A stretch of DNA of 64,000 nt from Roseateles sp. YR242 (GCF_900109745.1 NZ_FOAV01000003.1:310001-374000), one strand, 5' to 3'; shown: positions 26,213-35,240, counted from the first letter of the stretch. The notes: a model not told the origin generated them from the letters alone. Numbers and translations are program-made.

Positions 26213-27958
26213 ATGCCCTCCGCTTTTTCCGGGCTGTCCATGCGTGCTCGCCTGCTGGTCACATTGGGGCTGTCGCTGGTGATGGTGGCGGCTTCCGCGC
26301 TGCTGGGCCTGTGGCAGACACAGCGCCTCGCCGACACCGCCGAGTCCCTCTATGCCGACCGGCTGATTCCCCTGAGCCTGCTGCGCGACATGGCGCGCGA
26401 CCTCGGCCCGCAGGGCCTGGGCCAACTGCTGAGCCCCGCCACCAGCACCGGTGCGCCTCTCACGGAGCGGGACACCCAGCGCCTGGGCAGCCACCTGCGC
26501 CGCCAGTGGCAGGACTATCTGTCCACCCGCTTCGTTGCCACCGAAACGGCGATGGCCGAGCGCGTCCAGTTGCAGTTGGAGACCCTGCTCAAGGGGGTGG
26601 ACACCGTGGACCAGGCCTCTGCGGAGCAGTTGCGGGCGCTCAACCAGCAGCGGTTGGCGTTGATGAAGCTGATTGACGACCTGGCCACCCTGCAACTCAG
26701 CCAGGCCCGGCTGGACACCGAGCGCAGCCACGAAGCCACGGGTGACGCGGCCCGGTTGGGCGTGCTGCTGGTGATGGTGACCGCCGGCCTGTGCGGCGCC
26801 ATGATCTGGACCATCTGGTACCGCTATGACGAAGAACGGCGTGCCAGCCACGACGCACGCGAACGCCTGCAGCGCATGTACCAGGCGCTCTCGCAGACCA
26901 ACCAGCTCATCGTGCGCCGCGAGGCCGACCTGGACCTGGGCCCGTCGGCCGAACAGGTGCTGTTTGACGGGCTTTGCCGCATCTGCGTGGAAACGGGGCA
27001 TGCGCGCGTCGCCACGGTGGTGCTGGTGGAAGGCGCCTCTTTTGTGCGGACTGCCGCCTTCGGCAACGTGGCGCGGTGGATGCCGGGCATGCCGCCTCGC
27101 TGGTCGCTGGACACGACCTTCTCGCAAAGCTCCATGAGCACCCGCGCCATCCTCGCGGGCACCCACCAGGTTAGCAACCGCGCGCTGCAGGACCCCACTA
27201 TCAGCAAGCCCGGCTCGCCGGTCATCCCGCCGGGCATCGAGGCGATGGCCGCCTTCCCGCTGCGCCGCGGCGGGGAGGTGGTGGGCGCGCTCAGCCTGCT
27301 GGCGGGTGAACCGGATTTCTTCGATGACACCGTCATCGGTCTGTTCAACGAGATGGCGGGGGATCTTTCCTTCGCCCTGGACAACCTTTCCCGCGAGCGG
27401 GAACGGGCGCAGGCGTTGTCCACCGCCCGTGAGGCCAGCGACGAGCTGCGCTGCCTGATCCAGGCCATGCCGGTGCACATGGTGCTCACCCGGTTGCCGG
27501 ACGGCCTGGTGCTGGAGATCAACGACGCCATGTGCCAGCGCTATGGCATTACCCGGGATGAGGTGATCGGCCGGCGCCTGATGGACCTGGGCGTGGGCAT
27601 GCTGCCGCCCTACCGCGGGCGTTATTACGAGCTGCTGCGGGACCACAAGGACGTGGTGGGCCTGCCGGCCCGCGCCGCCACGCGTGACGGGCGGGTGCTG
27701 GCGTCCCGGGTGCATGCGCGGCGCCTGCGGTATCACGGGCAGGATTGCGTGATCGGTTGCAGCGTTGATCTGGATGACCCGAAGGACACCGGGCCGGCGT
27801 TGGACGCCGTGATCAATGGGGCGGCCCGACACGAGCGCGGCGACGAGCGGGGTAACGAGCGCGGCGACGAGCGGGGTAACGAGCGAGCCAACGAGCGGGG
27901 AGGCGGACGCAGGGCCCAAAGTCCTGGAGAATCGCCTCATGCAGATTCTCAGTCTTAA
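26213..27958 (+). CDS. Membrane GAF-PAS sensor protein lacking an output domain
   Basis: A 581-residue protein. TM1 is at about 10-33 and TM2 at about 181-205, with a periplasmic four-helix-like region between them. A GAF domain follows at about 240-395 and a PAS domain at about 415-520 (AMPVHMVLTRLPDGLVLEINDAMCQRYGITRDEVIG). After PAS there is no GGDEF, EAL, kinase or methyl-accepting domain, only a charged tail of R-G-D-E / R-G-N-E repeats encoded by a tandem DNA repeat. It may signal by protein contact, or it may have lost its output. Start at MPSAFSG (26213). It overlaps the MOSC gene by 20 bp. Confidence 0.8.
   Translation: MPSAFSGLSMRARLLVTLGLSLVMVAASALLGLWQTQRLADTAESLYADRLIPLSLLRDMARDLGPQGLGQLLSPATSTGAPLTERDTQRLGSHLRRQWQDYLSTRFVATETAMAERVQLQLETLLKGVDTVDQASAEQLRALNQQRLALMKLIDDLATLQLSQARLDTERSHEATGDAARLGVLLVMVTAGLCGAMIWTIWYRYDEERRASHDARERLQRMYQALSQTNQLIVRREADLDLGPSAEQVLFDGLCRICVETGHARVATVVLVEGASFVRTAAFGNVARWMPGMPPRWSLDTTFSQSSMSTRAILAGTHQVSNRALQDPTISKPGSPVIPPGIEAMAAFPLRRGGEVVGALSLLAGEPDFFDDTVIGLFNEMAGDLSFALDNLSRERERAQALSTAREASDELRCLIQAMPVHMVLTRLPDGLVLEINDAMCQRYGITRDEVIGRRLMDLGVGMLPPYRGRYYELLRDHKDVVGLPARAATRDGRVLASRVHARRLRYHGQDCVIGCSVDLDDPKDTGPALDAVINGAARHERGDERGNERGDERGNERANERGGGRRAQSPGESPHADSQS
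27832..27879 (+). repeat. Two perfect tandem copies of a 24-bp unit inside coding sequence
   Basis: The unit runs 27832-27855 and repeats exactly at 27856-27879, with a degenerate third copy after it. The length is a multiple of three, so copy-number changes keep the GAF-PAS frame and alter only the charged tail. Confidence 0.85.
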
Positions 27959-28508
27959 CGTGGCCCGCGCCGAGCCGCTGATGGTGGCCGGGCAGGAAGT
28001 CCTCAGCGGTATTCGCAAACGTCCGGTGGAGGGCGCCGTGCCGGTGGCCACGCTGGGCCTGGCAGGCGACGAACAAGCCGACCCGCGTTATCACGGCGGC
28101 CAGGCCAAGGCGGTCTACGCCTACCCCACCGAGCACTACGCGTTCTGGCAGACCGTGCGCGCCCAGGCCCAGGTCGGAGACTGGAACACGTCGCTGCCCT
28201 GGGGCAGCATGGGCGAGAACCTGAGCATTCAGGGCCTGCTGGAAAGCGACGCCTGGATCGGCGACGTGCTGGTGTTCCCGGACTGCGAGCTGGCCGTGAG
28301 CGAGCCGCGCTACCCCTGCAGCAAGTTCAACGCCGTGATGGGATTCAGCAAGGCGTCGAAGATGATGGTGCAGAGCGGCTGGTGTGGCATCTACCTCGCG
28401 GTGCGCCAGCCCGGCACGCTGGCAGCCGGGCAGCGCTTCGAGATCCGCCCGGGCCCGCGCGAGGTCACCATCGCCGAGCTCTTCCGGGCCAAGAAGCCCA
28501 AGGCCTGA
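27939..28508 (+). CDS. MOSC-domain protein (YiiM-like)
   Basis: A 189-residue MOSC (molybdenum cofactor sulfurase C-terminal) protein. Typical features are LGLAGDEQADPRYHGG, the AVYAYPTEHYAFW segment and the conserved cysteine in EPRYPCSKFN that binds or accepts molybdenum-cofactor sulfur. The arrangement resembles YiiM, which reduces N-hydroxylated bases such as 6-hydroxylaminopurine. The ATG at 27939 lies inside the end of the GAF-PAS gene, suggesting coupled translation. No molybdenum-cofactor genes are nearby. Confidence 0.88.
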   Translation: MQILSLNVARAEPLMVAGQEVLSGIRKRPVEGAVPVATLGLAGDEQADPRYHGGQAKAVYAYPTEHYAFWQTVRAQAQVGDWNTSLPWGSMGENLSIQGLLESDAWIGDVLVFPDCELAVSEPRYPCSKFNAVMGFSKASKMMVQSGWCGIYLAVRQPGTLAAGQRFEIRPGPREVTIAELFRAKKPKA

Positions 28509-28540
28509 GCGACAGGCCCCGAAAAACTTGGCTTGGCGGG

Positions 28541-29626
28541 TCAGTCGGCCAGCGCGGGGTAGTCCGTGTAGCCCTCGGCACCACCGCCGTACATGGTGGC
28601 CGAGTTGGCCTTCTGCAGCGGAGCATTCAGGCGCAGGCGCCGCACCAGGTCCGGGTTGGAGATGAAGCTGCGGCCAAAGGCCACCGCGTCCACGCTGCCG
28701 TCCGCCACGGCGGCCAGCGCCATGTCCCGGGTATAGCCGTTGTTGGCGATGTACGGGCCCTTGAAGCGTTCGCGCAGGGCAGCGTAGTCAAACGGGGCCA
28801 CGTCACGCGGGCCGCCGGTCTGGCCTTCGATCACATGCAGGAAGGCCAGCTTCAGCGGCGAGAGCTGCTCCACCACGTAGTTGAACAGCGCCTGTGCATC
28901 GCTGTCCTGGCCGGCGTCGTTCACCGGGGTGACAGGCGAGAGACGCAGGCCGGTGCGGTCCGCGCCGATGGCGGCCACGATGGCCTGCATCACTTCCAGC
29001 AGCAGGCGGGCGCGGTTCTGGATCGAACCACCATAGGCATCGGTGCGGTCGTTGATGCTGTCGCGCAGGAACTGGTCCAGCAGGTAGCCGTTGGCACCAT
29101 GCACCTCCACCGCATCAAAGCCGGCTTCGATGGCCGCGCGGGCCGCATGCACATAGGACTGCACCACACCCGGCAGCTCTTCCGTCTTCAGCGCGCGCGG
29201 GGCGGCCACGTCCACAAAACCTTCCTTGGTGAAGGTCTTGCTGTTGGCCTGGCGGTTGGTGGAAGACAGCGGCTTGGCGCCCTCGGGCTGGAATTCCGCA
29301 TGGGAGATGCGGCCCACGTGCCACAGCTGCACGGCGATCTTGCCGCCGGCTTCGTGGACGGCGTCCGTCACCTTCTTCCAGGCCGCGATCTGCTCGGGGG
29401 TGTGGATCCCCGGGGTGTCCAGGTAGCCCTGGCCTTCCTGCGTGATCTGGGCACCCTCGCTGATGATCAGGCCGGCAGTGGCGCGCTGGCGGTAGTACTC
29501 GACAGCCAGCGGCCCGGGCACCAGGCCCTGGGAGCGGTTGCGGGTGAGCGGGGCCATCACGATGCGGTTGGCCAGGGACACAGCACCCAGTTGCAGCGGA
29601 TCAAACAAGCTCGGCATATCAGTCAC
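28541..29626 (-). CDS. Alkene reductase, old yellow enzyme family (NemA-like)
   Basis: A 361-residue FMN-dependent ene-reductase. The N-terminus LFDPLQLGAVSLANRIVMAPLTRNRS binds FMN, the substrate-binding pair is H176 and N179 (EVHGANGYLLDQFLRD), and the FMN phosphate site is near VAFGRSFISNPDLV. Enzymes of this group reduce activated C=C bonds, nitro compounds and N-ethylmaleimide with NAD(P)H. No NemR-like regulator is adjacent. Start ATG at 29626 behind AGGAGG (AAAAGGAGG read toward the gene is on the opposite strand; the true site is weak). Confidence 0.93.
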   Translation of the reverse strand: MTDMPSLFDPLQLGAVSLANRIVMAPLTRNRSQGLVPGPLAVEYYRQRATAGLIISEGAQITQEGQGYLDTPGIHTPEQIAAWKKVTDAVHEAGGKIAVQLWHVGRISHAEFQPEGAKPLSSTNRQANSKTFTKEGFVDVAAPRALKTEELPGVVQSYVHAARAAIEAGFDAVEVHGANGYLLDQFLRDSINDRTDAYGGSIQNRARLLLEVMQAIVAAIGADRTGLRLSPVTPVNDAGQDSDAQALFNYVVEQLSPLKLAFLHVIEGQTGGPRDVAPFDYAALRERFKGPYIANNGYTRDMALAAVADGSVDAVAFGRSFISNPDLVRRLRLNAPLQKANSATMYGGGAEGYTDYPALAD

Positions 29627-30060
29627 TTCAAAAAGGAGGTCATGGGAACCCCATCGATGCGTCCAGCGTGGCGGCCACCATCACCTCGTCGGGCGGTTGG
29701 GGGCTGGCGGCGCTGCCGTCACCGATGAGGGAATCGGAGGATCGGGGATGTGCGCAGCTTAGCCGCCACCACGGCGGCTCGCTGAACCTGCGCGACAGCC
29801 CGGATGCGGGCTGGGGGCTTGCCGGGCGGCCTGCGCGCCGAAGCCAGCTTGGCTACACTGCCCCGCCTTCCAGGTCCTCGGCATGGGCCTGCGGTGGCCA
29901 TAGTTCCAAAGGCTCGTCCGCCCGTGAGCGCCTTTCGCCCACCGCAGCGCACAGGGTCGACGGGCAGGGCCGACGCACAGGCCCGGATCATGGGGGAAGG
30001 CAGGGCGGCGTCTTGCCGCTATCGTGGGCAAGTCGCGACCTGCCCCCCCCCCAGAGAGCC
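29627..30060. other. 434-bp intergenic region, no gene recognised
   Basis: Space between the divergent ene-reductase and beta-helix genes. Frames of about 90-100 codons exist on both strands but show no family resemblance, ribosome-binding sites or protein-like composition. The only notable item is a C10 tract at its right end. Confidence 0.6.
30043..30052 (+). repeat. Homopolymeric C10 tract just before a start codon
   Basis: Ten consecutive C residues lie 8 bp upstream of the ATG at 30061. Tracts of this length are slippage-prone. Here the tract sits in the leader, so length change would alter promoter or ribosome-binding-site spacing rather than reading frame. A sequencing length error is possible. 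Confidence 0.8.
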
Positions 30061-31257
30061 ATGTTCAATCCGCGTTCCGGCCCGTCCGCCTTCGACCCTG
30101 GCCGTCGCCGCCTGATGTTGGCGGGCGCACTGTCCACCGCGCCGCCGGTTGTGGCGCATGCCCTGACACCGGTGGCCGATGCCGGCCCCGTGCTTCGGGT
30201 CGGCCCCGGCCAGCGGCTCACCACGCTGGCTGCTGCGGCTGCCGAGGCCGCTCCGGGAAGCATCATCGAGGTGCAGGCGGGCGACTATCGCGCAGATGTC
30301 GCCACCTGGACGCGGGACGACCTGACGCTGCGGGCGGTCGGCGGCCGGGTGCGTGTGCTCGCCAACGGCGCCCACGCCCAGGGCAAGGGGTTGTTTGTGT
30401 GCGCAGGCCAGCGCATGTCCATCACCGGCTTCGACTTCATCGGCGCCCGTGTGCCGGACCGCAACGGCGCGGGCATCCGCCTGGAGCGAGGATCGCTGAC
30501 GCTGCGCGAGTGCCGGTTCGAAGACAACGAAAACGGCCTGCTGGCCGCCAACGACCCCGCCATCACCCTCGACATCGAACGCTGCGAGTTCGGCGCCATC
30601 GCCCCGGGGGAGGGCCGCACCCACAACTGCTATGTGGGCGGCATCGGGCGGCTGCGGGTGGTGGGCAGTTATTTCCACCACGGCCACACCGGCCACCTGC
30701 TCAAGACCCGGGCAGCGGTGAACCAGATCTTCTACAACCGCCTCACCGACGAGACCGGGCGCGCCAGCTTCGAGCTGGAGTTCCCGAATGGCGGGCTGGC
30801 GCTGGTGGTGGGCAACATCATCCAGCAGAGTGCTGCGACCGAAAACTACCACCTCATCGCCTACGGCAGCGAGGGGCTGGTGGGCCCGCGCCATGAGCTG
30901 CACCTGATCAACAACACGATGGTGGACCTGCGACCGGCCGGCGGCGTCTACCTGCGCATGGCGCCGGGGGCGCAGAAGGTGCGCCTCATCAACAACCTGC
31001 TGGCCGGCAAGCGGGAGCTGCCCCCCGGCTCGGGCTGGGAACAGCACCACAACTACTTCGTCGGCCTGTCTGCCTTTGTCGCGCCGCAACGATTCGACTA
31101 TGCCCTGACGCCGGGTTCGCCCCTGTTGGGCCGGGCGGCCGAGCCTGGTGCGGTGGATGGGCAGCCGTTGCGGCCGGTGGCGCAATACCGCCACCCTTGC
31201 GACACGGCACCGGTGCCGGTGGGAGGCTTGTACAGCCCGGGGGCGATCCAGGTCTGA
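30061..31257 (+). CDS. Exported right-handed beta-helix repeat protein
   Basis: A 398-residue protein. The N-terminus GRRRLMLAGALSTAPPVVAHA looks like a twin-arginine signal peptide. The body has parallel beta-helix repeats (FIGARVPDRNGAGIRLERGSL, RFEDNENGLLAAN, LINNTMVDL, LINNLLAG), as in pectate-lyase-like and carbohydrate-binding proteins. No catalytic residues of a known lyase are obvious. It may act on or bind a periplasmic polysaccharide. The C10 tract before the start is unusual. Start at the ATG at 30061; the longer frame to 29668 is non-coding in character. Confidence 0.85.
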   Translation: MFNPRSGPSAFDPGRRRLMLAGALSTAPPVVAHALTPVADAGPVLRVGPGQRLTTLAAAAAEAAPGSIIEVQAGDYRADVATWTRDDLTLRAVGGRVRVLANGAHAQGKGLFVCAGQRMSITGFDFIGARVPDRNGAGIRLERGSLTLRECRFEDNENGLLAANDPAITLDIERCEFGAIAPGEGRTHNCYVGGIGRLRVVGSYFHHGHTGHLLKTRAAVNQIFYNRLTDETGRASFELEFPNGGLALVVGNIIQQSAATENYHLIAYGSEGLVGPRHELHLINNTMVDLRPAGGVYLRMAPGAQKVRLINNLLAGKRELPPGSGWEQHHNYFVGLSAFVAPQRFDYALTPGSPLLGRAAEPGAVDGQPLRPVAQYRHPCDTAPVPVGGLYSPGAIQV

Positions 31258-31373
31258 GGGGGGCGGGGGCCGGGATCGCATGGCGGCGACGGCGATCCGG
31301 GCAGTCATGCAGAGGTTCCCTTGCCATCAGGGTTGGCCGCCGTGGACGCTGCGATCACAGGTACAGTGCCGGA

Positions 31374-32228
31374 ATGCTCGCTTATCGACACGCTTTCCAC
31401 GCCGGCAACCATGCCGACGTGCTCAAACACCTGGTACTGGCCGAAGTGCTCCGCTACATGGGGGAGAAGGACAAGGCCTACACCGTGGTGGACACCCATG
31501 CCGGCGCGGGCGGCTACGCGCTGGACGGCCGCTATGCCCAGAAGAATGCCGAGCACCTGGGCGGCATTGCCGCGCTGTACCACCGCAAGGACCTGCCCGA
31601 GCCGCTCCAGAAGTATGTGGAACTGGTGCGGGACTTCAATGCGGGTGGCGCGCTGGAGCAATATCCCGGCTCCCCGGCCATCGCCCGCATGCTGATGCGT
31701 GAGCAGGACCGGCTGCGCTGCTATGAGCTGCACCCGACCGACCAGCGCATCCTGGAGGCCTATCTCGCGGACCGGCCCAACTCCCAGGTCAGGAACTCCG
31801 ACGGTTTTGCCGGCCTGCGTGCCGAGCTGCCGCCGCCGTCCCGGCGCGGGGTGGTGCTGATCGATCCGCCCTACGAGATCAAGACGGACTACGCCAAGGT
31901 CATCGGCGCGCTGCGAGAGGCGCTGGAGCGCTTCCCGGACGGCACCATCGCCCTCTGGTACCCGCAGCTCCAGATGCTGGAGTCGGCGCAATTGCTGCAG
32001 CGCCTGAAGGCTGTTGGCGAGTCGTCGGCCAAGAAGGGCTGGCTGCACGTGCGGCTGACCGTGGCCCAGCCGGATGAACGCGGCTTCGGCATGCTGGGCA
32101 GTGGCATGTTTGTCATCAACCCGCCCTACGTGCTGCACGACAAGCTGGCCGAGTGCTTGCCCTTGCTGGTGGACGTGCTGGGGCAGTATGACGACGCGAA
32201 CTATCTGCTGGAGCAGCAGACCGTCTGA
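31374..32228 (+). CDS. rlmJ: 23S rRNA (adenine(2030)-N(6))-methyltransferase
   Basis: A 284-residue methyltransferase starting MLAYRHAFHAGNHADVLKH, the characteristic RlmJ N-terminus. It has the SAM-binding region DTHAGAGGYAL (40-50) and the catalytic N6-adenine motif DPPY at 164-167. It methylates A2030 of 23S rRNA. Length is normal. The start is the ATG at 31374; the frame open upstream overlaps the beta-helix gene. A short stretch after the stop carries three copies of a CTGATCCGG motif. Confidence 0.95.
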   Translation: MLAYRHAFHAGNHADVLKHLVLAEVLRYMGEKDKAYTVVDTHAGAGGYALDGRYAQKNAEHLGGIAALYHRKDLPEPLQKYVELVRDFNAGGALEQYPGSPAIARMLMREQDRLRCYELHPTDQRILEAYLADRPNSQVRNSDGFAGLRAELPPPSRRGVVLIDPPYEIKTDYAKVIGALREALERFPDGTIALWYPQLQMLESAQLLQRLKAVGESSAKKGWLHVRLTVAQPDERGFGMLGSGMFVINPPYVLHDKLAECLPLLVDVLGQYDDANYLLEQQTV

Positions 32229-32276
32229 TCCGGTCCCATCTGATCCGGCCACAGCTGATCCGGCCACAATCAGCCC

Positions 32277-32948
32277 ATGCTGAATGCTGCTGCCTGGGCG
32301 CGGGTTGTTCCCTTTGCCCTTTTCATGGGTCTCCTTGCCTTGCGAGGAGCTGTTCCCTCTGACAACGCCTGGGGCTGGGACCCACGCTGGTTCTATGCCT
32401 TGAACCTCGTGGTGGTCGGCGGCGCGCTGGCCTGGTACTGGCGACAGTACGGCGAGCTGGCGCGGCAGAACCTGCCCCGGTGGCGGGAGGTGGTGGCCAG
32501 CGTGGGCGTGGGGCTGGTGGTCTTCGCGCTATGGATTGTTCTGGACGCGCCGTGGATGCAACTGGGCGAGCCCACGGCCGCGTTCGTGCCGGTTCGGCCG
32601 GATGGCGGGCTGGATTGGCCGCTGATTGTGGTGCGCTGGCTGGGCGCGGCCTTGCTCGTGCCGGTGATGGAGGAGCTGTTCTGGCGCAGCTTCCTGCTGC
32701 GCTGGATCAGCAGCCCCCGTTTTGAAGGGGTGGACCCGCGGGAGTCCGGGCTCAAGGCCCTGGTGCTCTCCACCTTCCTCTTCATGCTGGCCCACACCCT
32801 CTGGCTTGCTGCCATCGTGGCGGGCCTGGCCTACGGCCTGCTGTATCAACGCACCGGGAAGCTCTGGTGTGCCGTCATCGCGCATGGGGTCACCAACGGG
32901 GTGTTGGGGATCTGGGTGGTGTGGTCGGGACGCTGGGCGTTCTGGTGA
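32277..32948 (+). CDS. CAAX protease-related membrane protein (exosortase-associated type)
   Basis: A 223-residue polytopic membrane protein of the CPBP/ABI family. The conserved motifs are EELFWRSFLLRW (E132, E133, R137), AH at 172-173 and AHG at 202-204, which form the intramembrane metalloprotease site. The EELFWR form and overall length fit the subgroup that accompanies PEP-CTERM/exosortase systems. Two PEP-CTERM substrates are encoded in this window, consistent with that. No exosortase gene is present here. Confidence 0.8.
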   Translation: MLNAAAWARVVPFALFMGLLALRGAVPSDNAWGWDPRWFYALNLVVVGGALAWYWRQYGELARQNLPRWREVVASVGVGLVVFALWIVLDAPWMQLGEPTAAFVPVRPDGGLDWPLIVVRWLGAALLVPVMEELFWRSFLLRWISSPRFEGVDPRESGLKALVLSTFLFMLAHTLWLAAIVAGLAYGLLYQRTGKLWCAVIAHGVTNGVLGIWVVWSGRWAFW

Positions 32949-32969
32949 CGCATCGCTGCGGCCCGCCAC

Positions 32970-33734
32970 TCACCCCTTCAACGCCCGCGTTACCGCGGAT
33001 GGGCGTTGCAGATGCGCAAAACGCTCGAAGAGCCAGCAACGCATGCCCATCATCAAGGTGAACTGGCGCTTTTCCTGCTCGGGGAGTTTCTGGTCCAGCT
33101 GGTGCTGGCGGGCGAAATCCTCGGCCACCCGCTGCAAGCGGTCCCGCAGCTCGCGGGCCATGCCCGGGCTGAGTTGGCCGTGGACCAGCATCAGCAGTTC
33201 CGCGTCGCCATCAAAGCCGCCATTGAAGAAATCCTGCATGACGTTCTCGCGGAAGAACTGCATCACCGGCCCGTGGGGCCGCCAGCGGAAGGTCTTGGCC
33301 ACCTGCAGGCGGTAACGGTTCAACGGGCGCAACTCGATGATGCCCAGCCGGTCCAGCTGGGCCAGCGCGTGCGTGGCCTCGGCCTCGGAGAGCCGATAGG
33401 TGGCCACCACCTGCTCATAACGCCATTGGCTCAGGCAGCAGATGGCCATCAGCAGCAGCTTCTCGTCGGCCACCACCTCGCGCTCCTGCTGCAGGGTCAG
33501 TTCCAGGCGCAGGGAGGTGGGCTGCGCGAGCCGGTGCGAGAGCTCCGCAAAGTCCGTCTTCAGCACCCGGCACAGTTCATCGATGCGTGACAGCGGCATC
33601 TCCCCGCCGGCCGCAAACATGCGCTTCACGCTGGATTCGGACAGGTCCAGCTCACGAGCCAGCTGGGCATAGCTGATGCCGGCGGACTTGAGCTCCACCT
33701 TGATGAGATCGATGAGGGTCTGGGTGCTGGCCAT
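32970..33734 (-). CDS. XRE-family helix-turn-helix regulator
   Basis: A 254-residue protein with a Cro/CI-type helix-turn-helix at about residues 15-70 (ISYAQLARELDLSESSVKRMFAAGG). A helical C-terminal domain of about 170 residues follows, with winged-helix-like text (YRLSEAEATHALAQLDRLGIIELRPLNRYRL) that I do not match to a named ligand-binding family. It is divergent from the exported amidohydrolase, separated by 117 bp, and may control it. Start at MASTQTL; the frame is open upstream to 33821. Confidence 0.85.
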   Translation of the reverse strand: MASTQTLIDLIKVELKSAGISYAQLARELDLSESSVKRMFAAGGEMPLSRIDELCRVLKTDFAELSHRLAQPTSLRLELTLQQEREVVADEKLLLMAICCLSQWRYEQVVATYRLSEAEATHALAQLDRLGIIELRPLNRYRLQVAKTFRWRPHGPVMQFFRENVMQDFFNGGFDGDAELLMLVHGQLSPGMARELRDRLQRVAEDFARQHQLDQKLPEQEKRQFTLMMGMRCWLFERFAHLQRPSAVTRALKG

Positions 33735-33851
33735 GCCAGAACGGTAGCGCAGATTGCACCCGTCCAGGTCAGCCTGCGCCACCGCCACAGGCATCTGGCG
33801 AACCCTCGTCCTCCGGGCCACAACATCGCGTCGTTTTCACCGGAAAGGATC

Positions 33852-35240
33852 ATGTTGAAACGACGTCATCTGCTGTGCTGCGGTGGACTGGCCGGCGTGG
33901 GCTTGTTCAGCGCCCTGGCGGCCCCAGAGACGCTTCAGGCGCTTCAGGCGTATGAGGGCGGCCCTGTGCTGAACCCGTGCAAGTCGGCAACACCCACGGC
34001 CTTTGAAGGCGTTCCGCCGGACTGGCTCGCCGCCGTCTGGGACGGCCTGGACCCGAGCCAGCTTTGGGACGTGCACGCCCACCTGCTGGGCACGGGCGAC
34101 AGCGGCTCGGGCTGCTGGGTGGACCCGCGGCTGTCCCAGTGGTGGCACCCGGTTGAACACCTGCGCAAGCGCATGATCCTCAACGGTGCGTGTGTGCCCA
34201 TGGACAGCCGGGCGGTCGACCGGGCCTACGTGAACCGACTGACGCAACTGGCCGACGCATTTCCGGCCGGCGCGCGATGGCTGCTGTTTGCCTTCGACGA
34301 AGCACTCGACGACGCAGGCACGCAGCGGCGGGACTGGACCACCTTTCATGTCCCGGACCGCTACGCCCGCGAGATCGCCACCCAGCGTCCGGACCGCTTC
34401 GGCTGGGTCGCCTCCATCCACCCCTATCGGGAAGACGCGCTGGAGCGGCTGGAACACGCGCTGAGCGGCGGCGCGCTGGCCATCAAGTGGCTGCCCAGCA
34501 GCATGAACATCGATCTCCGTCACCCTCGACTGCTGCCCTTCTACCAGCGCCTGGCGGCCGCCCGGATACCGCTGATCGTCCATGTTGGTGAAGAGCACGC
34601 CGTGCCGGGCGCCGGCCGTCAGGCCCTGGGCAACCCCTTGCATCTGCGCGCACCGCTCAGCCAGGGCGTGCGGGTGATCGCCGCGCACTGCGCATCCTTG
34701 GGCACCGCCATGGATCTGGACCTGCCACGCCCGCGCAAGGTCCCGGCCTTTGACCTGTTCGCCCGGCTCATGGACGAACCCGCCTGGTCGCAGCTGCTGC
34801 TGGGCGATGTCTCCGCCCTCTTCCAGTTCAACCGCAGCCCCGAGGTCTGGCACACCGTGCTGCGCCGAGAAAATTGGCACGCACGCCTGCTGCACGGCTC
34901 CGACTACCCGCTGCCGGGCGTGATGCCACTGGTGCGGTTGCCCGGCCTGGTGCGGGCCGGGGTCCTGGATGAGGCTGACGTGGCGCCCTTGGACGCCCTG
35001 CGCCGCCAGCACCCATTGCTGTTCGATCTGGCGCTCAAGCGCCGAGCGAATTCCGCTGGCCACCGGCTGCCCGCCTCCGTGTTCGCCACGGCTGGGCACT
35101 GGGCGGCTGGGCATGCCCGGGCGGCGCCGACGGTGGCGCCTGATCGGGGAGTGAGTGACCAAAGCACGGATCCGATCCTCCCGTCTTCGGTAGGATCCGC
35201 CGTCGGCGCCCAGACCGGAACCACCGGCTTGGCGCGCTGA
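33852..35240 (+). CDS. Exported amidohydrolase-family metal-dependent hydrolase
   Basis: A 462-residue protein. The N-terminus KRRHLLCCGGLAGVGLFSALAAP resembles a twin-arginine signal. The amidohydrolase (PF04909) TIM-barrel motifs follow: VHAHLLG, with D-x-H-x-H reduced to VHAH at about residues 75-78, IKWLPSSMNID, IVHVGEEHA, IAAHCAS and HGSDYPLPG. These residues bind the catalytic metal. Substrate is unknown. The last about 55 residues are Ala/Gly-rich and probably disordered. The XRE gene is divergent from it. Confidence 0.82.
   Translation: MLKRRHLLCCGGLAGVGLFSALAAPETLQALQAYEGGPVLNPCKSATPTAFEGVPPDWLAAVWDGLDPSQLWDVHAHLLGTGDSGSGCWVDPRLSQWWHPVEHLRKRMILNGACVPMDSRAVDRAYVNRLTQLADAFPAGARWLLFAFDEALDDAGTQRRDWTTFHVPDRYAREIATQRPDRFGWVASIHPYREDALERLEHALSGGALAIKWLPSSMNIDLRHPRLLPFYQRLAAARIPLIVHVGEEHAVPGAGRQALGNPLHLRAPLSQGVRVIAAHCASLGTAMDLDLPRPRKVPAFDLFARLMDEPAWSQLLLGDVSALFQFNRSPEVWHTVLRRENWHARLLHGSDYPLPGVMPLVRLPGLVRAGVLDEADVAPLDALRRQHPLLFDLALKRRANSAGHRLPASVFATAGHWAAGHARAAPTVAPDRGVSDQSTDPILPSSVGSAVGAQTGTTGLAR

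Noticed and set aside
25859-28051. 730-codon minus-strand frame
   Set aside because: It overlaps the esterase, GAF-PAS and MOSC genes, has no domain and reads as low-complexity His/Ala/Arg text.
32224-32268. Triple CTGATCCGG repeat after rlmJ
   Set aside because: Three short copies in 45 bp with no stem or known function; recorded but not given feature status.
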